A stretch of DNA of 64,000 bases from the NCBI RefSeq assembly GCF_014201375.1, contig NZ_JACHDZ010000007.1, forward strand, positions 1 through 64,000, read 5' to 3'. The DNA is from Tunturiibacter empetritectus (lineage in GTDB: Bacteria > Acidobacteriota > Terriglobia > Terriglobales > Acidobacteriaceae). Below, piece after piece: positions 26,348-34,321 of this stretch. Below the pieces are notes generated by a model, which was not told the origin of the DNA, ran no database searches, and was given only the letters and a program-made list of their open reading frames with translations. The first letter of the stretch is position 1, and each line of letters starts with the position of its first letter. The translations under genes and the position numbers were made by a program.

Positions 26348-27694
26348 ATGTACGAGGGGTTTCAGCGCAAGTTTTTCAAGTTCGCGATGACGGCATTTTT
26401 GATGGCCAGTCTGGCGTCGAAGGGTGGCGTGGGGTTAGCGCAGGCCAAGCCAGCGACTGTGCCCGATGCCGAGATTGAGGCAAGTGTTCTGAAGGCTTTA
26501 GCGGGTGCCCCGGAGTTGGCCGATCAGGCGATCACCTCGACTACCGTTTATGGCGTCGTGACGCTGAGTGGCACGGTGCGGGATGAGCCGTCGCGTGATC
26601 TTGCGGATCACGTGGTTTCGAATACGGCCGGAGTGCAAAAGGTTGTGGACCAGTTGGTCGTTGGTGCGGTCCCGGCTGCTACTGACAACTCTTCGCAGCA
26701 ACAGCAGGACTCCTCTCAGGGAACGAATCCAAATCTGCAATCTGATGGCTCGGTTGCTCCTCCGCAAGCGCAGAGCACTCCGTCTCCAAACAGTCCGAGT
26801 GCACCTGCTGCGCCGCAGGGTTCCCAGCAGGCCAGCCCGTACCCACCCCCTTACCAGGGGCAACAGGGTGGTCAGAATCCCCCGCCTTATCAGGGGCAGC
26901 AGGGTGGTCAGTATCCTCCAGCTTATGGTGGGCAGGGGGGACAGTATCCACCGCCTTATCCGGGACAGCAGCAGCCGGGGCAGTATCCGGCTTATGGGCA
27001 GCCTTATCCTTCGCAGTATCCTCCGCAGCGGCCTTATGTGGCGCAGAAGGGTGGAGACGCCGTTGTGGTGCCGATTGGAGCCAACCTTCGGGTTCGGATC
27101 AACCAGGGGTTGAACAGCAAGAGCACCACGGTCGGGACTTCGTTTGACGGAGTGGTTCTGAATGACGTGGTGGCTGGTAATTCGATCGCGATTCCACGTG
27201 GTGCTTCTATCCAGGGAACTGTGGTGGGGGTGCATACTGCGGGCGAGTTGAAGGGCAAGGGCGAGTTGAAGTTGCAGCTCAATTCTGTTTCGCTGGGCGG
27301 CAGGGTCTACCCGATTGCTACCGATTTCTGGTGGCACCAGGGGGTGGATAAGACGGGGAACACGGTAGGGAATACGGTGGGGCTGGGCGCGGTTGGCGCG
27401 TTGATCGGTGCGGTTGCCGGCGGCGGCGTGGGGGCGGCTGTCGGTGCCGGGGTTGGCGGCGTGGCCGGTCTCGGCGTGTCGGCGGCTTCGGGCCGGGGCG
27501 AGGCAGAGCTGCCTCCTGAGGCGATCCTGGTCTTCCATCTGACGCAACCGGCGGACATTACGACGGTGTCTCAGGCTGAGTTGAACCGACTGGGTGCAGG
27601 TGTTCCGGTGGGCGCGGATCCACAGTTCCGTCGCCGTTATCCTCCTCCTCCTCCGCCTGGCTACTACGGTCCTGGTTACTACCGGCCTTACTAA
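26348..27694 (+). CDS. Exported BON-domain protein with Pro/Gln/Gly/Tyr repeats and glycine-zipper segment
   Basis: A 448-residue protein. Residues 1-33 look like a signal peptide (FAMTAFLMASLASKGGVGLA, QAKP). A BON domain follows (VLKALAGAPELADQAITSTT, VTLSGTVRDEPSRDLADHVV), then ~110 residues rich in Pro, Gln, Gly and Tyr with repeats of PPYQGQQGGQ/YPPPYPGQQ. After this come a beta-rich region (LRVRINQGLNSKSTTVGTSF) and a Gly/Ala/Val glycine-zipper stretch (GLGAVGALIGAVAGGGVGAA), and a Pro/Tyr tail. BON domains bind phospholipid or envelope components, so a periplasmic or outer-membrane role is likely. ATG 26348 has GGAGGGAG upstream. A terminator follows at once, so it is a single-gene unit. 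Confidence 0.75.
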   Translation: MYEGFQRKFFKFAMTAFLMASLASKGGVGLAQAKPATVPDAEIEASVLKALAGAPELADQAITSTTVYGVVTLSGTVRDEPSRDLADHVVSNTAGVQKVVDQLVVGAVPAATDNSSQQQQDSSQGTNPNLQSDGSVAPPQAQSTPSPNSPSAPAAPQGSQQASPYPPPYQGQQGGQNPPPYQGQQGGQYPPAYGGQGGQYPPPYPGQQQPGQYPAYGQPYPSQYPPQRPYVAQKGGDAVVVPIGANLRVRINQGLNSKSTTVGTSFDGVVLNDVVAGNSIAIPRGASIQGTVVGVHTAGELKGKGELKLQLNSVSLGGRVYPIATDFWWHQGVDKTGNTVGNTVGLGAVGALIGAVAGGGVGAAVGAGVGGVAGLGVSAASGRGEAELPPEAILVFHLTQPADITTVSQAELNRLGAGVPVGADPQFRRRYPPPPPPGYYGPGYYRPY

Positions 27695-27703
27695 GTTGTC
27701 GTT

Positions 27704-27740
27704 GGGAGAGAGTCGGCTTTTGGCTCTCTCCATCTTTTTT
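27704..27740 (+). terminator. Rho-independent terminator after the BON gene
   Basis: GGAGAGAG (27,705-27,712) pairs with CTCTCTCC (27,724-27,731), followed by ATCTTTTTT. The stem is perfect over eight bases and the T-run is strong. Confidence 0.85.
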
Positions 27741-27756
27741 CGTTGCAGATTGTGAT

Positions 27757-27797
27757 ACGCCCGTGAAGCAGCTTTGGCTGTTTGCGGGCGTTTTTTT
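27757..27797 (+). terminator. Second rho-independent terminator
   Basis: ACGCCCG (27,757-27,763) pairs with CGGGCGT (27,785-27,791), enclosing a smaller GCAGC/GCTG pairing, and is followed by a run of T to 27,797. It backs up the terminator 20 bases earlier. Confidence 0.75.
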
Positions 27798-28485
27798 CGC
27801 GTGGGTGCGAGCCGGCACTGCCGCAGCTTGTGGTGAGTTTGTGGTGTGAACTGTGGCTGCTGTGGCGTTTTCGTGGCTATCTTTTGGCTGGCTTAGGGCG
27901 GCTTGGGTTAGCGGCTGAGGTTCCTTGGCTGGGCTCAGACCCCTCCCCCTCCCCCTAGGCTAGGAGGTATTTTGGGAGTAAGGTGCTTATATTCAGTGGC
28001 TTACAGGTGGGTCGTGGCTGTAAGCTATTCATAACAAATGGGTTGTTGCTAAAATATTTATTATCAATGAATTAGCCCCGGAGGGTCTCCGGGGCTGATG
28101 TGTGTCTTGGATCTTGCTACCAGTATAGCCGTTGGAGTGAAACTCATACGCCACGTGATTCTCCTTGTGTGGCGCGGGTTTCGTTGTTTTGGGGCTTGAC
28201 AGGTTTTTTGGAGATCGGCGGAGGACGCAGTTTGGGTTCTTTCGGTTTTAGGCAGATCGGAGAATCGGAGGGCGGCGAGTTCAGCGGTGGCTACTGGCTT
28301 ATGGACGAAGAACAACAGCAAGGACAAAGACAAATACGGGGATCCTTCGACTGCGTTGCTCACAAAGTGCCGTGAGCAACTTCGCTCAGGATGACGATGG
28401 TTGAGGGCGCAGGATGACGACTATAGGTGAGTGACTCATCGCTTGGGATTCGGTGCTAGGCTGCTGAAGGGGACCAGGAGTAACG
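27798..28485. other. Non-coding stretch with composite intergenic element A
   Basis: No gene is supported here. It contains a perfect 10-bp GC-rich hairpin (28,074-28,096), TATA box-like AGTATA (28,122-28,127), TACGCCACGT (28,147-28,156), GGGGCTTGACAGG (28,191-28,203) and a GGATCCTTC...AGGATGACG module (28,341-28,394) that includes the inverted repeat GTTGCTCAC/GTGAGCAAC. The first four parts recur in the same order and spacing near 59,032-59,154. On the minus strand AGTATA reads TATACT, which could start a short RNA that ends in the hairpin. Confidence 0.5.
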
Positions 28486-29124
28486 ATGATTTTTGATGTT
28501 GAGAAGATAAAGGCGCGTGAGACCTATAACCTGCTGATCGGTCTGGTGGCGCCTCGGCCGATTGCGCTGGTGACGAGCATGAACGAAGAGGGCAGGATGA
28601 ATGCTGCGCCTTATAGCTCGTACAACTACCTTTGCACCGATCCTCCGATCGTCGGGCTGGGCGTGATGAATCGTCCGTCGGAGCATTTTGTGCCGAAGGA
28701 TACGGCGCGGAATATCCGGCGGACGGGGGAGTTTGTGGTGAACGTGGTGACCGAGGATATCGCACAGCAGATGAACATCTGCGCTACGGATTTTCCTGCG
28801 GAGTTTGATGAGGTGGAGATGGCCGGGTTTACGACTGCGCCCTCGCAGGTGGTGAACGTGCCGCGGATCGCGCAGGCTCATGCGGCGCTCGAGTGCAGAG
28901 AGTTTACGACGATGGAGATTGGCCGGTCGCGGATTGTGCTGGGGCGGGTGGTGTCGATTTACATCGAGGACAAGTTTGTCGATCCGGCGGGGCCTTATGT
29001 GCTGTCCGAGGAGTTGCATGCGATTGGCCGGATGAATGGGCTGGGGGCTTATGTGAAGACGCGGGACTCGTTCTTGAATATTCCGCGGATTCCTTATGAG
29101 GAGTGGAAGAAAGGGAAGAGATGA
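28486..29124 (+). CDS. Flavin reductase-like FMN-binding split-barrel protein
   Basis: The 212-residue protein has the flavin-reductase-domain pattern: NLLIGLVAPRPIALVTSMNE near the start, MNAAPYSSYNYLCTDPPIVG (the A-P-x-S motif that contacts FMN), and KDTARNIRRTGEFVVNVVTE. Members bind FMN and reduce it or use it to modify small substrates; the true substrate cannot be read. A ribosome binding site (AGGAG) precedes ATG 28486. The stop overlaps the start of an ApbE gene, so the two are probably translated together. Confidence 0.85.
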   Translation: MIFDVEKIKARETYNLLIGLVAPRPIALVTSMNEEGRMNAAPYSSYNYLCTDPPIVGLGVMNRPSEHFVPKDTARNIRRTGEFVVNVVTEDIAQQMNICATDFPAEFDEVEMAGFTTAPSQVVNVPRIAQAHAALECREFTTMEIGRSRIVLGRVVSIYIEDKFVDPAGPYVLSEELHAIGRMNGLGAYVKTRDSFLNIPRIPYEEWKKGKR

Positions 29125-30176
29125 GGCGCTGGCTGGCAGTCGTCTGGCTTGCGATCACTCTGAGCGTGGCACCACTGGCGGTTGCAGCTGCGCCGTCGCC
29201 TTCGCCGCTCAGGTTGTTTATAACGACGCATCCTGCGATGGGTACAGAGTTCACTTTGTACCTCTACAGCGCGAGCCCTGCGGTTGCGGCTGCTGCGTCC
29301 GAGGAGGTCTTCGACGAGGTCGACCGGATTGAGCAGCTGCTCTCGAACTATCGCAACTCGAGCGAGCTGTCACGGATCAATCAGAACGCCGGCGCTGGTC
29401 CCGTGACAACTGACCCGGAGATGCTGGATTTTTTAGAGCAGTCCGAGCACTGGAGCCAGGCCAGCAGCGGGGCCTTCGATATTACGGTGGGCCGTCTGAT
29501 GAAGGCGTGGGGGTTTTTCCGTTACGATGGACGTATTCCGATGGACTCCGAACTTGAAGATCTTCGTGCAGTAACAGGGTGGGAGAAGGTGAAGCTTGAT
29601 CCGGCTGCCCGCACGGTGCAGTTCACCTCGCCGGGGATTGAACTCGATCCGGGAGGGATCGGCAAGGGTTTTGCTGTGGATGCGGCGGTTCGCATTCTGC
29701 GTGCCGATCACATCGTGGCGGCGATGCTTTCTGCGGGCAGCAGCACGGTGTATGCGTTGGGCGCGCCGCCGCACAAGACGGGATGGCGTGTCGTCGTTCC
29801 GGGGCCTTTGCCTTCGCAGAAGACGCTCTCGGTGATTACTCTGCGCGATACCTCGCTCTCGAGCGCCGATTGCAGTCAGAAGAACTTCACGCTGGGTGGT
29901 CATCGTTACTGCCACATCATGGACCCGCGCACGATGCGTCCGGTGGAAGGCAGGATCCAGGTGAGCGTTGTTGCTCCTTCGGCAACTGCGAGCGATGCGC
30001 TCTCGAACGTCGTCTTTGTCGAAACACCGGAGCAGAGTGTTGCTACGCTCAGGGCCTTTGCTCCGGATGCTCATGCTTTGATCGTCTCCGGCGATGCGGG
30101 GGCTGCACGTTGCACCACCTTTCACTGGATAAGTCATGGGACAAGCTCGATTGACTCAACCCATTGTGCTCTCTGA
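29121..30176 (+). CDS. apbE: FAD:protein FMN transferase (ApbE family)
   Basis: A 351-residue exported protein: signal peptide (RRWLAVVWLAITLSVAPLAV), then the ApbE core (HPAMGTEFTLYLYS; RIEQLLSNYRNSSELSRINQ; SSGAFDITVGRLMKAWGF; GIELDPGGIGKGFAVDAAVR; RYCHIMDPRTMRPVEG). ApbE uses FAD to attach FMN covalently to Thr/Ser of membrane or periplasmic flavoproteins. ATG 29121 overlaps the stop of the flavin-reductase-like gene; starting at 29,103 would add six residues before the signal peptide. No obvious flavinylation target is adjacent. Confidence 0.88.
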   Translation: MRRWLAVVWLAITLSVAPLAVAAAPSPSPLRLFITTHPAMGTEFTLYLYSASPAVAAAASEEVFDEVDRIEQLLSNYRNSSELSRINQNAGAGPVTTDPEMLDFLEQSEHWSQASSGAFDITVGRLMKAWGFFRYDGRIPMDSELEDLRAVTGWEKVKLDPAARTVQFTSPGIELDPGGIGKGFAVDAAVRILRADHIVAAMLSAGSSTVYALGAPPHKTGWRVVVPGPLPSQKTLSVITLRDTSLSSADCSQKNFTLGGHRYCHIMDPRTMRPVEGRIQVSVVAPSATASDALSNVVFVETPEQSVATLRAFAPDAHALIVSGDAGAARCTTFHWISHGTSSIDSTHCAL

Positions 30177-30214
30177 ACTGTTTTCTGAAACTGTTTTAGC
30201 TTCCAAGGCCAACT

Positions 30215-31450
30215 ATGAACCGTCGTGACTTTCTACAATCCGCCTCCGCTGCTGCTCTTGCCTCAACCACGATCGCCCGCGCTGCTGTGCCGGCGGTGAA
30301 ACCTGTTCGGCTGGGTATCATCGGCGCGGGCAGCAGAGGGCAGGAGAACCTTCGCCAGTTTCTGCGTGTGCCCGGAGTCTCGGTCGAGGCCATCTGCGAC
30401 ATCTATCCTCCGCGGTACGAGCAGGTGAATCGCCTTGTTGGCAAAGAGGTGCCACATACAGCCGACTACAACGAGTTGCTGGCGCGCAACGATATCGACG
30501 CGGTGATGATCGCCTCGCCGGTGGCGTGTCATGCGGAACATGTGATCGCCACGGCGAAGACGGGCCGGGCGATCTATGGAGAGAAGGCGCTGGGCTTCAC
30601 GGTGGAGGACAACCAGAATATTCTCGACGCGGTGGTGCGTAGCAAGGTCCTGTTTCAGATTGGGCATGAGTATCGCTATGCGTCTTGGGTGCGGGAGGCA
30701 ATACGCCGGGTGCATGCCGGCGAGATTGGAACGCCGACGCACGTGTATGCCTACTGGCATCGCAACGGCGATTGGCGGCGGAGTGTTCCTTCGCCTGATC
30801 CCGATGGAAAGCTGGAGCGGCTGATCAACTGGCGGTTGTATCGCGAGAGCTCGGGTGGGCTGGGCACGGAGTTGGGCTCGCATCATATCGATATGGCGAA
30901 CTGGGTCTTTGGCGAACAGCCTGAGAGCGTGATTGGGACCAACAGCATCTGCCGTTATCACGATGGACGCACAGTTGGCGATAATGTGCAGTCGGTTTTT
31001 AATTACTCTCAAGGGCGGCGGCTGGTGTTCTCGTCGATTACGGATAATGCGAAGGTTGGGTGTGAGCTCTGGATCTATGGCACGGCCGGGAGCGTGCAGA
31101 TCACGATCGAAGACGCCACGATGTACTTCGAGAAGAATCGTTCGAATAAGCCGACCGCCGATCAGGCAGAGGGCAAGACCGTCGTTGAGCGTGGCGTGGT
31201 GACGGGGGCCTCGTATTCGACCGCGGGCGAGATGCCGTATCGTGGGCCGGGCGAGAAGGTTGTTGTGGCGAGTTCGGAGGATCCAACGCTGGCGGCGGCT
31301 CGCTCGTTTGTGGAGGCTGTGCGCGGGGAGCATGCGATCTTTGCCGATGTGCAGTGTGGGTTTCGTGCGGCGATTGCTTGCTCGGTGGCACATGATGCGG
31401 TGTTTGTGGAGAATAAGATGCTGATTCCGAAGGCGGCTCATAGCGGTTGA
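30215..31450 (+). CDS. Gfo/Idh/MocA-family oxidoreductase with Tat signal
   Basis: The 411-residue protein opens with a twin-arginine leader (NRRDFLQSASAAALASTTIA) and has the NAD(P)-binding Rossmann start (VRLGIIGAGSRGQENLRQFL). DIDAVMIASPVACHAEHVI and GRAIYGEKALGFTVEDNQNI, the 'E-K' active-site segment, follow. Exported members of this group act on sugars or sugar acids; the cofactor is carried folded through Tat. It follows apbE by 38 bases. The substrate cannot be inferred. Confidence 0.85.
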   Translation: MNRRDFLQSASAAALASTTIARAAVPAVKPVRLGIIGAGSRGQENLRQFLRVPGVSVEAICDIYPPRYEQVNRLVGKEVPHTADYNELLARNDIDAVMIASPVACHAEHVIATAKTGRAIYGEKALGFTVEDNQNILDAVVRSKVLFQIGHEYRYASWVREAIRRVHAGEIGTPTHVYAYWHRNGDWRRSVPSPDPDGKLERLINWRLYRESSGGLGTELGSHHIDMANWVFGEQPESVIGTNSICRYHDGRTVGDNVQSVFNYSQGRRLVFSSITDNAKVGCELWIYGTAGSVQITIEDATMYFEKNRSNKPTADQAEGKTVVERGVVTGASYSTAGEMPYRGPGEKVVVASSEDPTLAAARSFVEAVRGEHAIFADVQCGFRAAIACSVAHDAVFVENKMLIPKAAHSG

Positions 31451-31497
31451 AGCGGCGTGCTGCTCGCTTCGGTCTTGGAGCAAAAGATCGAGGCTGG

Positions 31498-32340
31498 TTA
31501 GGAGAGGTACTCCTTGAGCCAGGGGTCGGTGGAGTGGACGAGCTCTTCGGTGGTGCCATCGAAGACGACTTTGCCCTCGTTGAGGACGAGGAACTTTGTG
31601 CTGTCATCGATGCCATTGTTGGGGATCTGTTCGACTTTGCCGGTCTCGGTGTTGAAGCGGCTGCGGGCGAGGAGGTAGGCGTCCTGGATGCGGTGGGTGA
31701 TGACGAGCGAGGTGGTGTGGGTGACGTCGCGCTGCTTGATGACGAGGTCGATGATGGTGGTGGAGGTGATGGGGTCGAGGCCGCCGGTGGGGGAGTCGTA
31801 GAGGATGAGGTCGGGGTTGGTGATGATGGCGCGGGCGATGGAGACGCGGCGGCGCATTCCGCCGGAGAGTTCGGAGGGGAACTTCTCGATGGTGTTTTCG
31901 AGCTCGACGAAGCGGAGGGCTTCGACGACGCGTGCGTGCGTTTCCTCTTCGGGGAGGTGGTCTTCGTGGAGGCGGTAGGAGACGTTATCGCCGACGGAGA
32001 TGGAGTCGAAGAGGGCTGACTCCTGAAAGACCATGCCGATGCGGCTGCGGAGCTTGAAGAGCTCGGTCTCACGCATGGTGGAGACGTCTTCGCCGAAGAC
32101 ACGGATGGAGCCGGTGTCGGGCTTGAGGAGGCCGTTGATGAGTTTGAGGAGGACGGATTTTCCGCCGCCGGCGGGGCCGAGGATGATGCGGGTTTCACCG
32201 CGCTGGACGGTGAAGGAGACGTTCTGGAGGACGGGCTTGACGTCGAAGATGATGGAGACGTTGTCGACGACTACGATGGGCTCCTTCGAGTCGGGCTGCT
32301 GCTCGAGGGTTGCGGAGTCGGATTGGGCGAGGTCTGCCAT
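31498..32340 (-). CDS. mlaF: ABC transporter ATPase, MlaF type (phospholipid transport)
   Basis: A 280-residue ATPase with Walker A GPAGGGKS (about residue 56), Q-loop MVFQESALFDSISVGDNV, signature LSGGMRRRVSIARAI and Walker B LILYDSPTGGLDP. The order and the LFDSISVGDNV text match MlaF/Ttg2A, which powers transfer of glycerophospholipids between inner and outer membrane. Compared with typical MlaF it has an acidic N-terminal extension and an insert after the H-loop (FNTETGKVEQIPNNGI). The permease gene lies 18 bases upstream on the same strand. No MlaD-type substrate-binding gene is next to it. Confidence 0.88.
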   Translation of the reverse strand: MADLAQSDSATLEQQPDSKEPIVVVDNVSIIFDVKPVLQNVSFTVQRGETRIILGPAGGGKSVLLKLINGLLKPDTGSIRVFGEDVSTMRETELFKLRSRIGMVFQESALFDSISVGDNVSYRLHEDHLPEEETHARVVEALRFVELENTIEKFPSELSGGMRRRVSIARAIITNPDLILYDSPTGGLDPITSTTIIDLVIKQRDVTHTTSLVITHRIQDAYLLARSRFNTETGKVEQIPNNGIDDSTKFLVLNEGKVVFDGTTEELVHSTDPWLKEYLS

Positions 32341-32358
32341 TGGGGTGAGATTGCTGCC

Positions 32359-33138
32359 TTACCTGCCGAAGACGCCGATCATGGCGCGGGTGACGAGGAG
32401 GTCGACGATGATGATGAAGACCGAGGAGACGACGACGGCCTGGGTGGTGGCTTTGCCGACACCCTGGGTACCGCCTTTGGTGTTCATGCCGAAGTAGCAG
32501 CCGACGGTGGCGATGATGAAGCCGGAGAAGAGGGGCTTGGTGAGGCCCTGGACGACGTCTCCGTACTGGAGGGCGCGGTAGGAATTATGGAAGTACGAGG
32601 AGCCGTTGAGTCCGAGCAGGGCAACGCTGATGAGCGCGCCGCCGGCTATACCGCAGGCGTCGGACATGATGGTGAGGAAGAAGAGCATGAAGACGGTGGC
32701 GTAGAGGCGTGGGGTGACGAGCTTGCGGACGGGGTCGGTACCGAGGGCTCGCATGGCGTCGATCTGTTCGGTGACCTTCATGGAGCCGATCTCGGAGGCC
32801 ATGCCGGAGGCGTTGCGGCCGGAGACCATGAGGCCGGTGAGGACGGGGCCGAGTTCTTTGACCATGGAGAGGGCGACGAGATTGCCGGTGAGGCTGACGG
32901 AGCCGAAGGCCTCGAGCGAGGTGGCGGACTGGAGGGCGAGGACGCAGCCGGTGAAGAAGCCGGTGAGGACGACGATGGGCATGGAGCCGACGCCGATGTA
33001 GTCCATCTGGGTGTAGATGTCGGCCAGATAGCGTGGGCGGGTGAAGAGATTGACGACGGCCCGCCAGGACAGGATGGAGTAGTCCTGGATCGCGGCGAGT
33101 CTTTCCTTGGCGAAGATCTCTGGGGAGACAAAGGGCAT
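32359..33138 (-). CDS. mlaE: ABC transporter permease, MlaE type
   Basis: The 259-residue membrane protein has the MlaE signature: QMDYIGVGSMPIVVLTGFFT, GAVLALQ-like GCVLALQSATSLEAFGSVSL, ELGPVLTGLMVSGRNASGMA, EIGSMKVTEQIDAMRALGTD and RLYATVFMLFFLTIMSDACG. About five to six membrane helices. It partners MlaF downstream. I start at ATG 33138 (MPFVSPEIFAKERLAAIQDY); an upstream in-frame start at 33,321 would run into the divergent dehydrogenase. Confidence 0.88.
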   Translation of the reverse strand: MPFVSPEIFAKERLAAIQDYSILSWRAVVNLFTRPRYLADIYTQMDYIGVGSMPIVVLTGFFTGCVLALQSATSLEAFGSVSLTGNLVALSMVKELGPVLTGLMVSGRNASGMASEIGSMKVTEQIDAMRALGTDPVRKLVTPRLYATVFMLFFLTIMSDACGIAGGALISVALLGLNGSSYFHNSYRALQYGDVVQGLTKPLFSGFIIATVGCYFGMNTKGGTQGVGKATTQAVVVSSVFIIIVDLLVTRAMIGVFGR

Positions 33139-33253
33139 GTTTATGTGGCTCAGATTATCAGATGCTGGGGTTGCGGTGAGGATTGCATGTTTTGAACGAT
33201 TTGAGGGATGGCGAAATGTGCACCAATCCGGCCGGGAATGAGAAGATAGAAGA

Positions 33254-34321
33254 GTGAATGCTGAGATGACGGCGGCGGTGTTGTACGGCAAGGAAGATCT
33301 GCGGCTGGAACGCGTGGCCATACCGCAGGCCGGTGTCGGAGAGCTGGTGGTGCGGGTGGGCGCGGCGCTGACCTGTGGGACGGATCTGAAGGTCTATCGC
33401 CGAGGCTATCATGCCAAGATGCTGAAGCCGCCGATGCCGTTTGGGCATGAGCTGGCGGGGGTGGTGGAGGAGGTGGGCGCCGGGGTGACGGCGTTCAAGG
33501 TGGGGGACCGGGTGGTGGCTTTGAACTCGGCTCCGTGCGATGTCTGTTTTTTTTGCAGGCATGGACAGCAGAATCTTTGTGAAGACCTTTTGTTCAACAA
33601 TGGGGCGTATGCGGAGTTTATTCGGATTCCGGCGCGGATCGTCGAGAAGAATACGTTAATTGTGCCGGAGGGGGTTCCGCTGGAGTTTGCGGCGCTGACT
33701 GAGCCTCTGGCTTGTGTGGTGCGCGGGCTGGAGGAGAGTGGAGCGAAGGCCGGGGACACGATGGTGGTGATCGGAGCGGGGCCGATTGGGTTGATGTTTA
33801 TGCATGCGGCGGAGATCGCTGGGGTAGAGGTGATTGCCGTGGTGAAGCGCGAGGACCAGATTGAGGCGGCTAAGCTGTTTGGCGCGCGCGAGGTGGTTCA
33901 TGTGGGCGCGGTGCCGGATGTGGTGGCGGCCACGCGTGCTCTGACTCCTGCGGGAAGAGGCGCGGATATCGTGATCGAGGCTGTGGCGGTTCCGGCGACG
34001 TGGGAGTGGGGGGTGGATATGGTGCGGAAGGGTGGGGTGGTGAATTTTTTTGGGGGTCCACCGAGCGGGACGAAGGTAAAGCTGGATACGAACCGGCTGC
34101 ACTATGGCGACATTACGTTGAAGGCTAGCTTTCACCACACGCCGGCGACCTGCAGGACGGCGTTTGAGCTGGTGACGAGCGGGCGGTTCAAGTGCGCGGA
34201 GTACATTACGGGGCGAGCGGGACTGGACGAGGTGCCGGCGATCTTTGCGGGGATGATGCATCGGAATGGAAGTGCGCGGGACATCAAGACGGCGGTCTTT
34301 CCCGCTGGGGGGCCGCGGTGA
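33254..34321 (+). CDS. Zinc-dependent medium-chain alcohol dehydrogenase in the hopanoid operon
   Basis: The 355-residue protein has the catalytic zinc ligands (TCGTDLK and GHELAGVVEEVGAGV), four structural-zinc cysteines (CDVCFFCRHGQQNLC) and the dinucleotide motif VVIGAGPIGLMFMHAAEIAG, so it is a sorbitol/threonine dehydrogenase-like enzyme. It is read with hpnC, hpnD and hpnE (the stop overlaps hpnC's GTG), which suggests a role in isoprenoid or hopanoid metabolism, but no such reaction can be assigned from sequence. GTG 33254 is used; ATG 33266 is an alternative. Confidence 0.8.
   Translation: MNAEMTAAVLYGKEDLRLERVAIPQAGVGELVVRVGAALTCGTDLKVYRRGYHAKMLKPPMPFGHELAGVVEEVGAGVTAFKVGDRVVALNSAPCDVCFFCRHGQQNLCEDLLFNNGAYAEFIRIPARIVEKNTLIVPEGVPLEFAALTEPLACVVRGLEESGAKAGDTMVVIGAGPIGLMFMHAAEIAGVEVIAVVKREDQIEAAKLFGAREVVHVGAVPDVVAATRALTPAGRGADIVIEAVAVPATWEWGVDMVRKGGVVNFFGGPPSGTKVKLDTNRLHYGDITLKASFHHTPATCRTAFELVTSGRFKCAEYITGRAGLDEVPAIFAGMMHRNGSARDIKTAVFPAGGPR

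Noticed and set aside
26498-27733. 411-residue minus-strand frame over the BON gene
   Set aside because: It is Arg/Leu-rich without motifs, the shadow of a GC-rich, repeat-bearing plus-strand gene with a signal peptide and BON domain.
30263-31483. 406-residue minus-strand frame over the oxidoreductase gene
   Set aside because: Composition (Arg, His, Leu) is typical for an antisense shadow; the plus strand encodes a clear Tat-exported Gfo/Idh/MocA protein.
31101-32198. 365-residue minus-strand frame made of Ser, Pro and Arg
   Set aside because: It crosses the ends of two real genes in another frame and has no sensible composition.
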